NCBI RefSeq assembly: GCF_018691265.1
Contig: NW_024881301.1
Coordinates: forward strand, 7,639,752-7,703,751
Direction of reading: 5' to 3'
Source of the DNA: Tyto alba
Taxonomy: Eukaryota; Chordata; Aves; Strigiformes; Tytonidae
Length of the DNA stretch: 64,000 nucleotides
Below the pieces are notes generated by a model, which had not been told where the DNA came from, ran no database searches, and worked only from the letters and a program-made list of their open reading frames with translations. Within the stretch, counting starts at the first letter, position 1. The number at the start of each line of letters is the position of its first letter. This document shows, piece by piece, positions 10,926-22,923 of this stretch. Made by a program: the position numbers and the translations under genes.

Positions 10926-11392
10926 ATACCTATAACTTTCCTTCCCGGTATAGTCTATGCCCTCCTTTACATGTGCTGATGAGGGAGAGCTCTCCGTGTT
11001 TTGCTGTAGTAAGGAACCAGACGGCCTAAGCTGGAATTTTATTTGGTTAGTTTTACTTTCTTCTGTTAAGCAGGAAAATGGCAGAGTTTATAATACCACG
11101 AAAGGGAATTTTTGTAGTTGATTTAATTGTTGCATTGTGTGGCTTGATTTGAATCACACAAGACTGAGCATAAATACAATTTTTATGTGTCTTCTATACA
11201 TTAACATGCAATGTTGTACAATGTAAATTACTTTCAGACAACTTTTTCACTGCTTCAAGTATACGTAAAACCACCAGAGAAATGCAGCTATCTAGACTGG
11301 TCAGCCTCCAAACTACTGCTGTGGACACAGTCCACTTCAGCAGCCCTTCTTCAAATGTCATTTATTTAAGCTGATCAAAATGACCTTTTTAC

Positions 11393-11511
11393 CTGGCAGT
11401 TAATGCAGACTCCTCCACCTTCATAATGCCCATGGATGTTTAAGCTTTCTCGACGCTGATCAACATCAGCATCATAGTAGCAATCAGTGGCATGTTCATG
11501 GCAATTGCAGG
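11393..11511 (-). CDS. LAMA3: LAMA3 exon 8: second LE module, first half
   Basis: This 119-nt exon runs from phase 1 to phase 0 and encodes residues 345-384. It begins [20 protein letters not shown] and ends [11 protein letters not shown]. The long insert between the second and third cysteines, with the motif GGGVCINCQ, is characteristic of the second LE module of laminin alpha-3/alpha-5. The acceptor is TTTTTCAG|CC and the donor CAG|GTAAAA. Confidence 0.95.
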
Positions 11512-14500
11512 CTGAAAAAGTAAAATTCCAAGTCAGCTTTCTTTATAATGCTGGAATTCAGTAATGTAGCAGAGGTGAAAAAGCAATTCAGATTTTTTTA
11601 TGTATACATACACTCAGGTATGTTGGAGTATGCTCAGATGCACATACTTACCTATCAACAACTGGATTTTCATACCAGAAACACGGTAAGATCATGTAGA
11701 CATGAAGAAAATGTGCTCCTAGGCTTATCAAGGGAGGCAACAGTTGTACCATTTCAAAACTATATGCATAAATGCAGAACTAGGAAGCTCAAGAAGAATG
11801 GTCTCAGCAGTTTTTAAAAATTATCAGAAACACACTTATTCTATTTTTCCATGTCTAAAAAAATATACCTGGGCTGAAGCTGTGTGCACTAAATCTTTAA
11901 TTAAAATAAACAATTATAGGTAAGATATACACAAAAAACCTACACCAAAGAATTCTCATATTCAGCCATATATACAGATATACCAGCAAACTTAGCTATA
12001 CATTTACCCAGCTGCTGTCTTCTGAATGGAAGAGTTTTAAGTATGAGTTCATTTTACTTCCTAAGAATTGTGGATTCAAAAATAAGTATGGTTTAAAGAA
12101 GTATGGTATGAAGAACAGTAATACCACCAACAATAACAATATATAATTATCTAGAAAAGGATAGAATTAGGTGACTGAGATAACTCATTTTCTCAGTATA
12201 TTGTTGCTTATAGTCTCAGCTGTGATAAACTCTACTTTGGGTTGTTCGTGGTTAGCTCCTTTCCTTTACTTTTCCCTTCTGTTAAGCCAAATAAAGGTAA
12301 TAGCTGAACTCACAGTGGTTCTGAATCCACTTCTACACACATGTGCTGCTATACTTGTAACTCCTTTTAACAGACATTAATATTGCAGTGCTCAAAAGAG
12401 ATTAAGAGATACCTGTGAGGCTTTGCTTGCAGGCACATCAGCCTCACAGATGTCTCAGCCTAGGAAGTTCACCTATTAAAAACATCTGAGATATATCCAC
12501 TGATATATCCACTTGTGGCCTTGTACATGCATCTGCTGGCTTCACCAATCTCCTTACATCAAGGCGGGAGACCTAAATCCTGAAACACCTTTGTTGTTTT
12601 GCCTTTGGCAAAAAGGTCTAGCAATACAAATCGCAGGGCCAGACCAATGTTCATGTCTTGCTTGCAGAAGAGAATGAACCTGAAAAATAGCTCCACACTT
12701 TAAACAGTTCCTGCAAATACAGTTTGAGTAAAGGGTGATGGATTTACCCAGAAAATAATCTGTGTAATTTCCTATAGATCAGTTATGTGTATCTCATCTT
12801 AGTTAAAGCTAATCACTTCCCATTGCTCATGCAAAACTCTGCCTGTCTTCACTGAAATCTTCCAGAACTATAATACAGTTCTGAGTAGGAACCAACCATA
12901 ATAGCAAGCAAGCAAAATAAATCGAAGACCAGGACCATGATTTTGCCATAAAATCATCCCATGTCCTTTTTTTCCCGATCTGGTCTTTCCTCACTGGAGA
13001 GGAACAACAGCAAAAAAGGCTTCCTCAAGCATCTGGGTGCCAGCTAGGCTTTTAATTATAGACGTTCCAGAACTCCAGGGAAACCTTCCCAGGAAATTCC
13101 TGAAGTTTTGACTTTATAAAAGCTATGATTTCATGTTTAGGGAAATCCCTAAGAACTAGAAGGAACAGCCTGAAGTTGTGCCAGGGTATGTTTAGATTAG
13201 ATATTAGGAAAAATTTCTTCACCAATAGGGTTGTTAAGCATCGGAACAGGATGCCCAGGGAAGTGGTTGAGTTACCATCCTTGGAGGTATTTAAAAGACA
13301 TGTAGACGTGGCACTTAGGGACATGGTTCAGTGGTGGACCCGGCAGAGTTAGGTTAACAGTTGGCCTCAATGAACTTCAGGGTCTTTTCCAACCTAAATG
13401 ATTCTATGATTTTATCCTCCCTTCATCTGGACCAGGGGGATAAGATACTCTGGATGATAATGGGTTCCTGAAAGCACTTTAAAAAAGAAGCTAAGGGCCT
13501 TGGCTCTACTTTCTTCCTGATGAAGAAAGCGTATGGAAAGTAATCCTTCCAAACTCTACTCCAAGTATCTGGCACAACTGGGAGCACAACTCAGGGACAA
13601 CTGACTCTCTGTGCCTTCCTATGCTATCATACAGACAAGAGAAGGAAAACTAGATCATTCTCTGTATCTCTTCTATGTCTTTATATCTGAACAGCCTTGG
13701 GCAAGGAAGCTTTTATCTATAAACTGCTAATAACACAGCTGAGGCTGTGGTCATGATAGGTTGGGCCCTATCATCAAGTTCCCTTATGGTCTGCTGACAG
13801 GAACCAGACCAGTCAAAACTGGGTTCCCTGTCCAGATTGTGATAGTCTGTGAAGATCTTTGGGGTTTTTTATTCATATGATTCTTCAAGAAAATAAAACA
13901 TTGCACAAGTGATATGCTGGTTCAAGATATGAAGTCAGAAAACGAAAGAAGATAACATCCCCCCACCGCCAAAATATTTCCACTGTAAGTAAGAGCTCCT
14001 TGCCTCTAGGGCCAACCATCTGTGGGCTACAGCTCACAAGTATGTCTTGTAACAGCTATGGGAAATTATTTGCTCTGATTATAGTAACAGCATTTTGTTT
14101 CACAGGGGAATAGAAACCCCTTCTCCCTCACCAAGTATCTTCTTATCACTTTGAGCCATTTGTGGACCCATATAGTGCTGGGAAAATCATAGTGAAAGGT
14201 TGAGCTTATCGCTACAGGTTCCCACCAACTTCTTTCAGTCAGTTTCTCTCAAGAGACCTCAGGCTTCTTAACCTCTGGGAGGCTTAACGAGGTTGCTTTA
14301 ATTCCTTCACTATTGTCTGCCAGGAAAAGAGGTCTGCATCTGGCAAATGCTCCCAACAAATCGCCTCAAACTGCTAGGAGCAATCCATACTAAAAAGGGT
14401 ATTTTTTCAGAAGTAGTTAGAAGCAAAGTTGTTTTGGCTCAGAATCTTGTAGACGATCTTTTATAAATTCATTCTTTAAAAAACACGACATTATTTATGC

Positions 14501-15636
14501 TCTTTGTCTACCTCTTTACTGGCAGAAAATGTTTTCATTTCAAAGAGGGGAATTTCAATGAGGTTTCAAATATTGTCCAAAAATTGTGTCCCAACATGCC
14601 TATCTCCTATCAAACATTTTAATCACCTTCCTCCCTGCCCCCCAACACTCAGTACTGCAGTTTTGATTAAACAAGCCATCTCTTTATTCCTCAAACTAAT
14701 TATATAGGTACATTTCTTTAGCTTTCAGATAAGGTTCCCCTGTTAACAGTTCGTACCCACTGGCTACACTACTTTCAAGAATGGCAGACAAGGGAAATAG
14801 GCCAGACACAAAGGAAACTTCAGGCCACCAATGCTTTTGCTCGGAAGAGGATGTGCAGAGAGATGGGAAGAGCGTCTGTACCACACTCACTGCTTTCTGG
14901 CCAGAAGGATGCAAAACACCCATATGTGACAGTACATACCCCTCTACCAAAATAGGGTCCGCATGATCATTTTCTTTAACAAAAGAATGAAACACAGGAG
15001 AAGTGGGAGAAAGGTCAATGGGCTTCTCCAGCTTGACTACTCAGTCTGTGGGGCTAAAGAACTCCAAACTCCCAGCTACAGGCACAGGAAGGGGTGGAAG
15101 TGTGGAATTGCCAGGACTCCGTACCAGGAAAGCCTTTGTGCCCACTTACATAGTCAGTGAGGGGAAACCATCAGCAGGAGAACGGAGGGCAGCTCAAGCA
15201 CCTGTAAGCAGTGGCAGCCTTGAGCAATTTCTCTGCAATCTGAACAGCAAGAAGCTTGGTGATGGGGGAGGCAAATTTTGGAGTTGTACAGGATGCCTAT
15301 TGTCTCTGCTCTGCTAGGGGGTTGGATCTACAATCTGTCAGCAGACAGCTGTGACTGGGGAGAGATGTTGACTCAGTGTACTACAGGAAGGCTTCTACTT
15401 TTCTCATGTAATATTCTCACATGAATTACTATTTCCTTTATTAAGAGAGAAGAATATAAATAATATTCACTGCATCATCTATTCCTTATTGCTGTATGGA
15501 AAGAATTTTCTCAGTAAAGAAAAAACGTGTTAAAACATGCAGTGTGCTAGTTGTGCTCCATGAACACGTGTGCTACAGCTAATTCCCACCCTCTTGTCAA
15601 TGTCCCTTTTAACCTAGCATCTTTTGGGCTACTCAC
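11512..15636. other. LAMA3 intron 7, one CR1 copy
   Basis: This 4.1-kb intron contains one CR1 3' end (about 13,105-13,415). Short open frames around 14,780-15,320 have no recognised similarity and no splice-bounded exon structure. Nothing else was recognised. Confidence 0.65.
13105..13415 (+). mobile_element. CR1 3'-end fragment (plus orientation)
   Basis: It has the standard blocks of a CR1 3' end: agattagatattaggaaaaa tttcttcacc, a 'ggaacaggatgcccagggaa gtggt' block, tccttggaggtatttaaaag, and cttttccaacctaaatgatt followed by ctatgatttt at the end. It is better preserved than the other copies, so probably younger. Confidence 0.88.
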
Positions 15637-15752
15637 GTTCGCATATATTTGTGCTCCCAGCTGTTGCAGGTTGCCACTGTTTCTGATTATACCCAGGGCA
15701 GCAGTGATCACAGGTTTCCCCACATGTGTTATGCTGACATTCACACTGAAAC
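15637..15752 (-). CDS. LAMA3: LAMA3 exon 7: first LE module
   Basis: This 116-nt exon encodes the rest of Gln306 and residues 307-344, then one base of codon 345. It reads [20 protein letters not shown], then [18 protein letters not shown]. The pattern CxCQHNTCGxTCDxCCPGYNQ is typical of the first LE module in laminin alpha chains. Splice sites are TCTGTAG|G and AAC|GTGAGT. From here onward the module-boundary introns are phase 1. Confidence 0.96.
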
Positions 15753-17205
15753 CTACAGAAATAAAATCCTCTTATTCTACTGAAGCTTGATTTAAAGTTT
15801 TTTTTCTTAATTTTATTGCAGTCCAAGATTTACACATAGTGTGAAAAGGACAGGACATAAGTTCACATGTAAAGAGGTCAAACAGTAAGACTACAACATT
15901 TTGGAACTTTCCTGAAATTTTTTAAGACTGATTACTTCATGTGATTATGAATGTATTAGCACAGATTACTTATAAAGAACATTTATAATTGGATTCAATA
16001 GACTGGATTATGAAACTTTATTCTAGAATATTAAATCAAGACAATATATAACATTTTAGGATGTATCCTATTAAACCTTAATTCTAAGGATCAAGCCTGT
16101 TGACCTACAGTAAATCAAAATATTTATCACCTTTATATGCATGCCTTCATGATTTTTTCATTATGCTTTTTTTACAATAAATTTATTAGTGTTTTTAATA
16201 AACCAAGATCTTAACATCATCTTGTTATTTTTAAAACAGTGCACACTATTCATCAAGAAAATGTAGTTCATATTTATTTTGATTCAGCTGCATAGCCTAC
16301 TTAAAGGGCAGGCTCTCATTATGGGCTAGGTCTTACTATGATGCATAGTAACTGAAACCCAAGAGAAGCAAAGACCTTGAGGCTGGAAAGGCCTTTCCCA
16401 ATGTTCCTCTCTTATCTGTGTAGTCTAATAACCAAGGGATGATAAAATTTTAAAGTATAACCATCCTATTCCTGTACATTTCACACCTTCTGTACTTACT
16501 GTTCTCTAGCATAGACATCTGGAAAGGAGGCACCCATCTGCCCACTCCTCATTAAAACACAACTGAAAATATTGCATTGTCCTGATAAAAGTTTGTTTCA
16601 ACACCATCATGGATAAAAGCAACAGATGGTTTAAACCAGGCTTTTAAAATATGTTTTAGTGTGTTGGTTTGGGCTGAGTATTCACAGTCACTTCTCCATA
16701 GCAGATGAGCCAAGGAGCCTGATGTAACTCCCTGTGAAGTCAATACTGGAGATCATAAACTTCACAGGGAAACGGAACGGTTCATTCAGTTTGTTCTTAT
16801 TTTTTCTAGTAATGATCGAAAGCCATTGGATCTTGGCTGAGGTGAGTTATAATGCTCGATATCTCCAGGAACTTCACTAACTTTGTTCTTGAGTTGGGCT
16901 TGTAATTCCTGCTGTTGGAAGGTGATAAACCCATGTTTTCCAAAAAGAACAAAGGGTTTCTAAGAAATTATTCAATCTGCTAAACTCTTATTTCAATTAG
17001 AGAAAAAAATCTAAGTAAAGACTTATTACTATATTTCACATACAATAGCTCTTGACATGTTTTCTTGTCAATCATTAGCAAATTCTAGTTTTTTAAATAT
17101 AATGAAAAATCCTCGTAAGACTGTATCATTCTATAATAAAAAAGGTAATTTGAAAACATTCATGTATTGTTTTTCTCAAATTAATGTTATGCTCAGTTTA
17201 CTTAC
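15753..17205. other. LAMA3 intron 6: nothing recognised
   Basis: AT-rich intron sequence. No repeat family or exon was recognised. Confidence 0.65.
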
Positions 17206-17303
17206 TGGTATTGGTTTTCAGCACTCTTTGCATTACATACTTCAGCATGGCCATGGCAAACACATCGACCACCAATACTGATGTCCTTTATACTGTAGTA
17301 ATA
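17206..17303 (-). CDS. LAMA3: LAMA3 exon 6: end of LN domain, start of first LE module
   Basis: This 98-nt exon starts in phase 0 and ends in phase 2, encoding residues 274-305 and two bases of codon 306. [12 protein letters not shown] closes the LN domain. [20 protein letters not shown] opens the first laminin EGF-like module, with its CxC pair. The acceptor is CCATAG|TA and the donor CCA|GTAAGT. The split codon completes as Gln in the next exon. Confidence 0.96.
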
Positions 17304-20300
17304 CTATGGAACAAGCACAAGAAGTATGTATAGGTCTTTCCTTACTTGTATTATGTCAGAAATATCAACATCATATTGTTAAATCTTGCTTATCAGAATT
17401 TAAAGGCATGACTTTACAAAAGACCAAAGTCAGGCAAGTCAATGGCCAAACCTCTGTTGATGTCTACATCTCAGTGTGAGTACCAGCAAATCGAAGTCAA
17501 TACCCACAGGCTGTCTGATAGCAACAGGCTTGCACAGCTTACACCAAATGCATATTGCTGTAGCTTTCCATCCCCCAGCAGCTACACAGCCACCAGTACC
17601 CAAGCCCAAAGCTTGTTCAAAGCCAGCCTGAGGATGAAGATGTAAAGTACTGTCAAAGCATCAATTTGTGAGACTGGTCTGGTCAACAAACAGGACATGC
17701 AGGTACGGGCAGTGCAGTTTCCCCAGTCAGTCAGACATGATCACTGAACACTAGAGAGAGACCAAAATCACATGCTTGGTCAAAATCACTCGTGACTCAA
17801 GCTGGATTTGAAATTGTGACCTGAAGTTCAACTGCTTTGTATCTCATCCTCATGCTTTGTAGGCATCCAGGCAAAGGAAGATAAAAATTTAATTGGTACA
17901 ACTCAGTGAAAATATCATTAGCGTTTACATATAAACAGCAACTTCTGCATACATTTTTGTAGCTCAGAAGTTGTTTCCTTGCCTCTTTAGAGCACCAGGC
18001 AGAACAGAGAGCTGGTTGTAAATCTTGATCCCGATGAACGAACCCCCAGAAAAATTAGAGGCAAATTTAATGCCACTGGAGGATGAAGTGAAAATGGATC
18101 AGAACATTATGCAGGTACATCTCCTGTGCTCATGCTATTCCCAGTACATCCCCTCTAAGTGGTATATATAGATTTTCTCAGTGGTGATCCTTCCCCTCTA
18201 CTCAGCACTGGTGGGGCCACCCCTGAAGTGCTGTGCCCAGTTCTGGGCTTCCCAGTACAGGAGAGACATGGACATTCAGTGAAGGGCCACAAAGATGATG
18301 AATGGACTGGAGTATCTCTCCTGTGAGGAAAGGCTGAGAGCTGGGACTGTTCAGCCTGGCAAAGAGAGGGTTCAGGGAGGATCTCATCAATGTATATAAA
18401 TACCTGAAGGGAGGGTATAGAGAAGAAGGAGCCAGGCTCTTCTTAGTAGTGACCAGTGACAGGACCAGAGGCAACAGGCACCAACTTAAACACAGGAGGT
18501 TCCCTCTGAATATCAGAAAACACTTTTTTCACTGTGAGGGTGACTGAGCACTGACACAGGTTGTCCCAAGAGGTTGTGGAGTCTCCTTCCTTGGAGACAC
18601 TCAAAAGCTGTCTGGACACAGTCTTGGCCAACTGGCTCTAGGTAGCCCTGCTTAAGCAGCGGCAGTTGGACCTGAGGATATCCAGAGGTCCCTTCCCATC
18701 TCAACTATTCTGTGATTTTGCAATTCATTTCAGTTGCATATACACTCTCTAATTTTATGTAGGTGGAGTTGGCTGGCCCAGATGAGATGTTTCCCCAAGG
18801 CAGAGAGCTTTCCCAACTAGCTCTCTTTGCTCTAGGCAGGTGAAGAACAGTAACTTGTATATACAGACTAGGAAATATTTTTTTGCTTTCTGAACTATCT
18901 CTATTCAAATATACACATTTGTTTCTAAGTATGCATACTATTTACATACTGTAAGTAAAACTTTCAAGTAAAAGCTTTCAGTGTTTTCAGCACAGCTAGA
19001 AATGCTCACCTGTGACTCTCGCCACCATATTTTACAGTGTTTTTTCATATAAGAGTCTTCATAACCTAGTCAATAGTTTCATACAACTTTGCAGAGCTAC
19101 GCTTTACTATTAACAGTAATTGTACTCTCACTGGTCAGTAAGAAGTTGAATTAGCAGTAGGCCAAAATGATTAATAGGCCAAACTGCCACAGCGTAGACG
19201 TAGAACATACTCTACATAATTCAGTGTGTCATGAACTCAAACCATTAACAGGGGAAGCCAGGCAGTTACTTGGATAGGAGAATAGAACTGGTCTGGTTTT
19301 CATCTGTTTCTGTAAGTTTAACACAAAGATTTTCCATAAGAATATTAACTATTTCCTAGGCTTGGGAGGTCTCTACAATAAAAACTTGTGCTCTCTTTTA
19401 ACAATTTAATAAAACACTTGACTTTTTTATTCATCTATCCTATATCCCACGGCTATGATAACATCAAAAGTTCCTTACACTAAAACTGCGCTGCTTGCCA
19501 AGTAAACTAAAAACTGTGTTTACATCTGCCTGTAAGCAACATCTTAAAATTTACTTAAGACAATTAAGGTACTTAATGGGAGTGCTATCAAGTAACTGGA
19601 ATAGTTTTATGTTTTATGATGCAGAAACCCTCACACACATTTGTGCGGTGCCTCACCCCAGGGTTTCCTCCAATTGTTACTGAGTCTTCATTTTAAATTA
19701 AAAGGTTAAAAATAACAATACAGTATGTAGTCTGCAACCTCTCTAAGTATATGAATTTCTATGCGGTGTTCTCCTGAGGGAGATGAATTTCCTTACATTT
19801 CCCCACTGAATGGGAGTGGGACTTTGGCTTTCAAGCTCTTGGATAGCCCAAAATCCACAGAAAACACCTAGGCATCTCAAATGATTTGTGGAAAGATAAT
19901 AATTTTCAAGTATGTCCTTTGATTCCTGCTCCTTCAGAAATTCAGGTACTGTTTCCTGAAAATCTTTCTTTCAATAAATAAGGGAAAGTAGTGTCAAATA
20001 AAGCTGACGAGATTAATTTTCTCGGTTCTGTGTAAGATAATTTAGATTTCCATACTGGCTCCTTATAGCTCCCATGATGCACCCAACTTCCTTCCGTATT
20101 CAAAAACAGGGAAAGGAGATGGTCTGTTACAAATTCATTAATCATTACTTCCCATCCATAAATCTGCACTGACCCTGTTACCTTCTTGTCTCAAACAAAC
20201 CTAGAGAAAAAATGGGAATTTAAAGGAGGTCACTGTAAATTTCAACTTAGGTTGTTGCAAACTTAAAACATTTGTATCATTTTTTGGTCTCTAACATGCT

Positions 20301-20342
20301 GAATATGATTGCTGAGAGCACCTCAGCAAAAACAGTACTTAC
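17304..20342. other. LAMA3 intron 5, one CR1 copy
   Basis: This 3.0-kb intron holds a CR1 3' end (about 18,185-18,720). The remainder shows no coding signal; short open frames at 18,202-18,704 are translations of the CR1. Confidence 0.7.
18185..18720 (+). mobile_element. CR1 3'-end fragment (plus orientation)
   Basis: This is a long stretch of typical CR1 3' sequence: actggtggggccacccctga, ctgtgcccagttctgggctt, gaggaaaggctgagagctgg gac, caggaccagaggcaacaggc, a 'ggttgtcccaagaggttgtg gagtctcc' block, and the terminal ctattctgtgatttt near 18,705-18,719. Confidence 0.93.
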
Positions 20343-20513
20343 TCTACGAGTTACAGTGGGGTCTCGTTGAGCTTTCGATATCAAGTGTCCAAGAAGTGTA
20401 TTAGTTCGAAGAAAATGAAGGCGGATGTTTGTTGCCTTTGTGAATTCTCGAAGACTAGGGGCGTAAGTGAAGTTTTTTGCTCCTGGGCGGCCATTTACCA
20501 AAGATACCACAAT
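20343..20513 (-). CDS. LAMA3: LAMA3 exon 5: LN domain
   Basis: This 171-nt exon (57 codons, phase 0 to phase 0) encodes residues 217-273. It begins [20 protein letters not shown] and continues [20 protein letters not shown], then [17 protein letters not shown]. It is almost identical to human LAMA3. NFT is a possible N-glycosylation site. The acceptor is TTGCTAG|AT and the donor AGA|GTAAGT. Confidence 0.97.
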
Positions 20514-22056
20514 CTAGCAAAGAAGTAAGCACATTTTTGTTAAAATATAACAACTGCAAGTGTCATTAGTGGCACAGAACAAAATTAATAAAAGAATCCA
20601 AAACCTTACTATTGTTTCTGAGCATATTTGCAGTAACAACTACACATGTCATACTAAAGCCAGGACATTGGGAAAAATAGTGTTGTTAGTCTTGGATCCT
20701 CCTGAATTCTCATTACCCATATGGCACATCAGAAAAAAAAAGCGCCTCTATCTGTATTGAAAACAGTAGGTATAACACACAAAAAGTATATGTTTTAATA
20801 GGAAAAACAATAGGAATAGTTGCAAATAGTTATATTAGCTGTTAAGAGTGTCAATGGGAGTTTTGACTGAGTAAAAACACCAGGTTTTGGCTCTTTCCCA
20901 AAGCACATTTATTTTTGGGTTAAGGCACAAACATTCCTGGAAAATATTATTGTTACCAGGTCCTGTGCCTGGGAGCGTATTAATGGTCTTTTGGAAGAAA
21001 GTACACAGTGTTGCTTTAGAAAATCCCCTCAAATGAAAGCAGGTTTATCTGACTTTCAAAACAAGAGTTCCAGTATATTTTTATTTTTTAAAGAAACAGA
21101 TGCCAGCAGCGTAGCAATCATGAATCTCTATTAAATTAACGATCCAGTTTGCATGTACAGGACTGAGTAAGAGACTTTCACTTATTTATAACTGAGCAGT
21201 TAACAGATTTCTGTTTTCAAATGGCTCCTATATTCCGAAGCATGTAATAAGGGAATGGTGATTGTTGTGATTGCAGCACAATTCCTTTAGGAAAAGTCAT
21301 ACAGCGTGTAATATGGGATGGCACCAGCAGTGTTCTTCTATGGAAATTATTCTTTTCAATATATTATTAGGAAAATTTTACAGATACGTTAATAAACAAA
21401 TTCTACTTTAATATGAAGCTACAACCCCAGATCCATATGCTCAAAAGTCTGGATAACTCCTGAGAGTTTAGAACTGGATTCTAACCACATCAGGAGTAAA
21501 AAGAGAGTGTCAATAGGAATGATCAGCATAGCCAGGAGTTTAACATTCATTCAAATAACACAAGCCACAGTTCTGCATAGCAAGGAACAATGGCTAAAAT
21601 CAGTGCAACGTTTTCTAAACGTGTATTATATAACATAAACTTTTCTTAAATATCTACTTACTCTTGAATGGTAAATATCTGTTTTTACAGCCTTTACTCC
21701 CATGAGCACTTCCACTGCAGTAAGTTCTGCTATGTACACTGGAGTGTTCAGAAAATGCAGTCAACACCTTCAAATGCATATAGCTAAAGTGAGGTACCTA
21801 AATCATGATAAAAATCAACACAGGTGGCTCCAAGCAGTCCCTACCCCCACAGGGAATGGTGAAAGTCAGAAGCCAGCTCACCCTCCAAAAATCTCACCAG
21901 CTACTTAAGTGCTTGGTTATAGATTTATGAATGTAAATTCAAGCATTCATAGCTGAAAAATTACTTCCAGTTCTAGGTTTTCACTGAAACTGCAAACTTC
22001 TGAAACTGATGCTGTTTGCTTCCAGCATTACACATTACTTTCCTAAAAGCACTTAC
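20514..22056. other. LAMA3 intron 4: nothing recognised
   Basis: Intron sequence within the LN domain region. No repeat or exon was recognised. Confidence 0.65.
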
Positions 22057-22175
22057 CTCTCCGTTTTCAAGAGGCAGAATGCGAGAGTACTCTGTGGTGC
22101 AAAGGACATCACTGTCTCTCCTCACTGGAAGATTAGCTTCCTTTCCAAAGCGCTCCAAGCAATCTGCTTTGGAGT
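22057..22175 (-). CDS. LAMA3: LAMA3 exon 4: LN domain
   Basis: This 119-nt exon starts in phase 1 and ends in phase 0, encoding residues 177-216. It reads [20 protein letters not shown], then [20 protein letters not shown]. The [11 protein letters not shown](L/V)PLENGE string is diagnostic of the LN domain of laminin alpha-3/alpha-5. The splice sites are GACTAG|AC and GAG|GTAAGT. Confidence 0.96.
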
Positions 22176-22805
22176 CTAGTCAAGTGAGAACAAAATTACT
22201 TTCGTATGTGAAAATAAACACTTTTGTTCTAATTTAAATTAACAAAGAGGCATCCCCTGTGCTTTCAGGTAAATTCTCCCCTGTAATTGAATAATAATAA
22301 TGGTGATTGTGTTGCTCAGCACAGAAAAATGGAAATTTCTAAAAACAAGTAATTTCTTATCCTAAGTAATTCAGTGGTGCCTGACAAGACACGGCACAAA
22401 TATTTCTCACGCTGTCACAAAAAAAGCTATGTATTTACTCCAAGATTTTGCATTTCTGTTTCAATTTGATTTTTGCAAAGAACTCTGGGGTCCCAGGGGA
22501 TGAAAGACATTGTAGTTCTAACATACCCCAAAACCAAGACAAACAAAACAAAACAAAAATTCCCAACAGACTGAAAAATATTCATGTGTTGAGTTACACT
22601 TTCAAAATATCATACTCATTTTTAGTTACACTCTTGTCAGTAATTTATTGTGGATAACTAATACAAAAGAAATGTATTTGATGTTCACTGCCTTCACTGA
22701 AGTTGAAATCTTTAGCACGCCCCATGGTCTGATTTTCCTGCTACTGGGCAAATGATTAAAGAAACGTTTCCACAGAAAAGCAGTGACACAAGGATTCATA
22801 CTCAC
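22176..22805. other. LAMA3 intron 3: nothing recognised
   Basis: A short 630-bp intron. A small aaaacaaaac-type A/C-rich patch lies at about 22,530-22,558; nothing else was seen. Confidence 0.7.
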
Positions 22806-22923
22806 GAGCAAAATATTGCCAGGGAGTGTAAGTTCTTCCAAAGTCCACTGATCTTTCTAAGATCCAGAGATCTGGACGAGGAGAATTTGCAAACTTGATA
22901 AGGATATAGGCAACATGGAAGAG
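22806..22923 (-). CDS. LAMA3: LAMA3 exon 3: LN domain
   Basis: This 118-nt exon encodes residues 138-176 plus the first base of codon 177. It reads [20 protein letters not shown], then [19 protein letters not shown], which is the core jelly-roll sequence of the LN domain and nearly identical to mammalian LAMA3. The acceptor is TTACCAG|CTC and the donor CTC|GTGAGT. It ends in phase 1; the split codon rejoins as His with the next exon. An intron of 12.6 kb separates it from exon 2. Confidence 0.96.

Larger units (their letters stand above)
6798..11392. other. LAMA3 intron 8, rich in CR1 fragments
   Basis: This 4.6-kb intron carries a CR1 copy at about 7,900-9,485, two opposed CR1 3' ends at about 10,238-10,360 and 10,515-10,925, and an A18 run at 9,627-9,644. 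No exon was seen. Open frames at 7,640-8,830 come from the CR1 sequence and flanking GC-richer DNA. Confidence 0.75.

Noticed and set aside
14781..15317. Cluster of open frames of 61-104 codons in LAMA3 intron 7
   Set aside because: No recognisable domain, no consistent splice sites, and overlapping frames on both strands.
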